Below the pieces are notes generated by a model, which was not told where the DNA came from, made no database searches, and saw nothing but the letters and a program-made list of their open reading frames with translations. This document shows positions 63,401-64,000 of a DNA stretch of 64,000 bases, piece after piece. The position numbers and the translations under genes were made by a program. How positions within the stretch are numbered: position 1 is the stretch's first letter; each line of letters begins with the position of its first letter. Origin of the DNA: Osmia lignaria lignaria (Eukaryota > Arthropoda > Insecta > Hymenoptera > Megachilidae); assembly GCF_051020975.1 (NCBI RefSeq), contig NC_135040.1, forward strand, positions 10,053,501-10,117,500, written 5' to 3'.

Positions 63401-64000
63401 GCGATTCAACTCTTTCGAACGAGCCGGATCCGTGTTTTTGGTGAATTAGAAACATTAGGGTCGCTGCTCTAAGCGATTCGTCGCTCGTTAGCGGTCCGAA
63501 TGAAAAATCACAATTGAAAGGCGAATAAATTGACGATCTCTCTATTTTCTACGTTACTAGTACCTACGCGCGTAAACTCGACACTCTGGGATCGATAAAA
63601 ATAGCGTGGTGACGCGTGAAGGAAAGATACCGAGGAAAGTATGTCATCGTTCGAAAGCGACCCACCAGACGGTCTGTCGGTGGTTGCGTGAGCCGTACAC
63701 GGATGGATATTACACCGTATTATTCTGCAATCAACTTGTCCTGTCGGTTAACTTCGATAACTGGATTGCGTCGTAATAAATGCTCGGTTAGAACCACCAC
63801 CGGCTGGCAAGTTTCGCTCTCCTCATTGTTATTCCGTCGCGTGTGCCATGCCGCCCGCGTTACACATATTGTTCGAGGAGTGGCTGCCTACTCGAAAACT
63901 TGCACCTTTACACGTACACACAGACACACGCACACGGTTCGTTTCATTATTCTCTCGTAACGCGTCAGCGGTATTGGAACCGAGTCTGTTCGTCGTTGGG
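57495..64000 (+). other. Intron 1 stretch to the window end, no exon seen
   Basis: Minus-strand frame 58237-58917 (226 codons) overlaps + strand frames in a CpG-rich patch and has no recognisable domain. Purine-rich DNA lies at about 59761-59960, a pyrimidine tract at 61461-61540 and CA-rich sequence at about 63915-63938. An inverted repeat ATCGTTCG...CGAACGAT lies at 59531-59555 in GC-rich sequence. No luna second exon, RNA gene or transposon end is seen. Confidence 0.45.

Larger units (their letters stand above)
37990..64000 (+). other. luna: luna intron 1, 5' part (over 26 kb, acceptor not in window)
   Basis: The donor GTAAGC begins at 37990. I searched the rest of the window for a continuation of the KLF6/7 N-terminal region (a CLELERYL-like start) and for the conserved finger and linker words (TGEKPY, SSHLKAH, SDELTRH) in the translated frames. 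I saw none, so the intron runs past the end. A very long first intron is common in developmental transcription-factor genes and usually carries enhancers. Frames inside it are treated as chance. Confidence 0.75.

Noticed and set aside
1..64000. Search for bacterial-style systems (operons, CRISPR arrays, phage or defence genes)
   Set aside because: The sequence is eukaryotic, with very sparse spliced coding sequence. No repeat-spacer arrays or gene clusters are present.

Overview
The window looks like nuclear DNA from an insect, most likely a hymenopteran and plausibly a bee. The reasons are its composition and content. CpG and TCGA are abundant rather than depleted, AT-rich and GC-rich patches alternate, genes are very sparse, and small non-autonomous DNA transposons of the Tc1/mariner and piggyBac types are present. 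There are no operons, ribosome binding sites, rRNAs, convincing tRNAs or CRISPR arrays. The species assignment is inference only.

One gene can be supported. At 37888-37989 on the + strand a strong-context ATG opens a 34-codon exon that ends exactly at a CAG|GTAAGC donor site. The encoded N terminus (starts MDILPSGNIFRELQ, ends SLEDHWQQ) matches the conserved amino-terminal module of the KLF6/KLF7 Kruppel-like factors, called luna in Drosophila. Upstream lies a stop-bounded, GA- and CAA-rich leader of about 1.1 kb with several short upstream ORFs. A plausible Inr + MTE + DPE core promoter lies near 36765. Downstream, from 37990 to the end of the window, is more than 26 kb of first intron. No second exon or zinc-finger exon is in the window.

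Layout: 1-545 is a compositionally distinct block of unknown origin. 546 to about 36600 is a gene desert upstream of luna. It holds microsatellites, a decayed repeat patch (about 4780-5010), an AT-rich diverged direct repeat (10142-10412), a Tc1/mariner-type MITE (30158-30453) and a small piggyBac-type MITE (31755-31894). 36600-37990 is the promoter, leader and first coding exon. 37990-64000 is intron 1. It holds a 557 bp piggyBac-type element (38846-39402), a 12 bp perfect hairpin (47415-47450), two diverged local duplications (48887/49307 and 57217/57381) and a pair of GGTTAATTAACC palindromes 21 bp apart (52918-52950).

The long open frames elsewhere (up to 244 codons, often several frames and both strands at once) sit mostly in GC-rich stretches that lack stops. 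They resemble no protein I recognise, and I do not annotate them as genes. I found no previously undescribed multi-gene system. The more interesting signals are regulatory and structural, around a large developmental-regulator locus.
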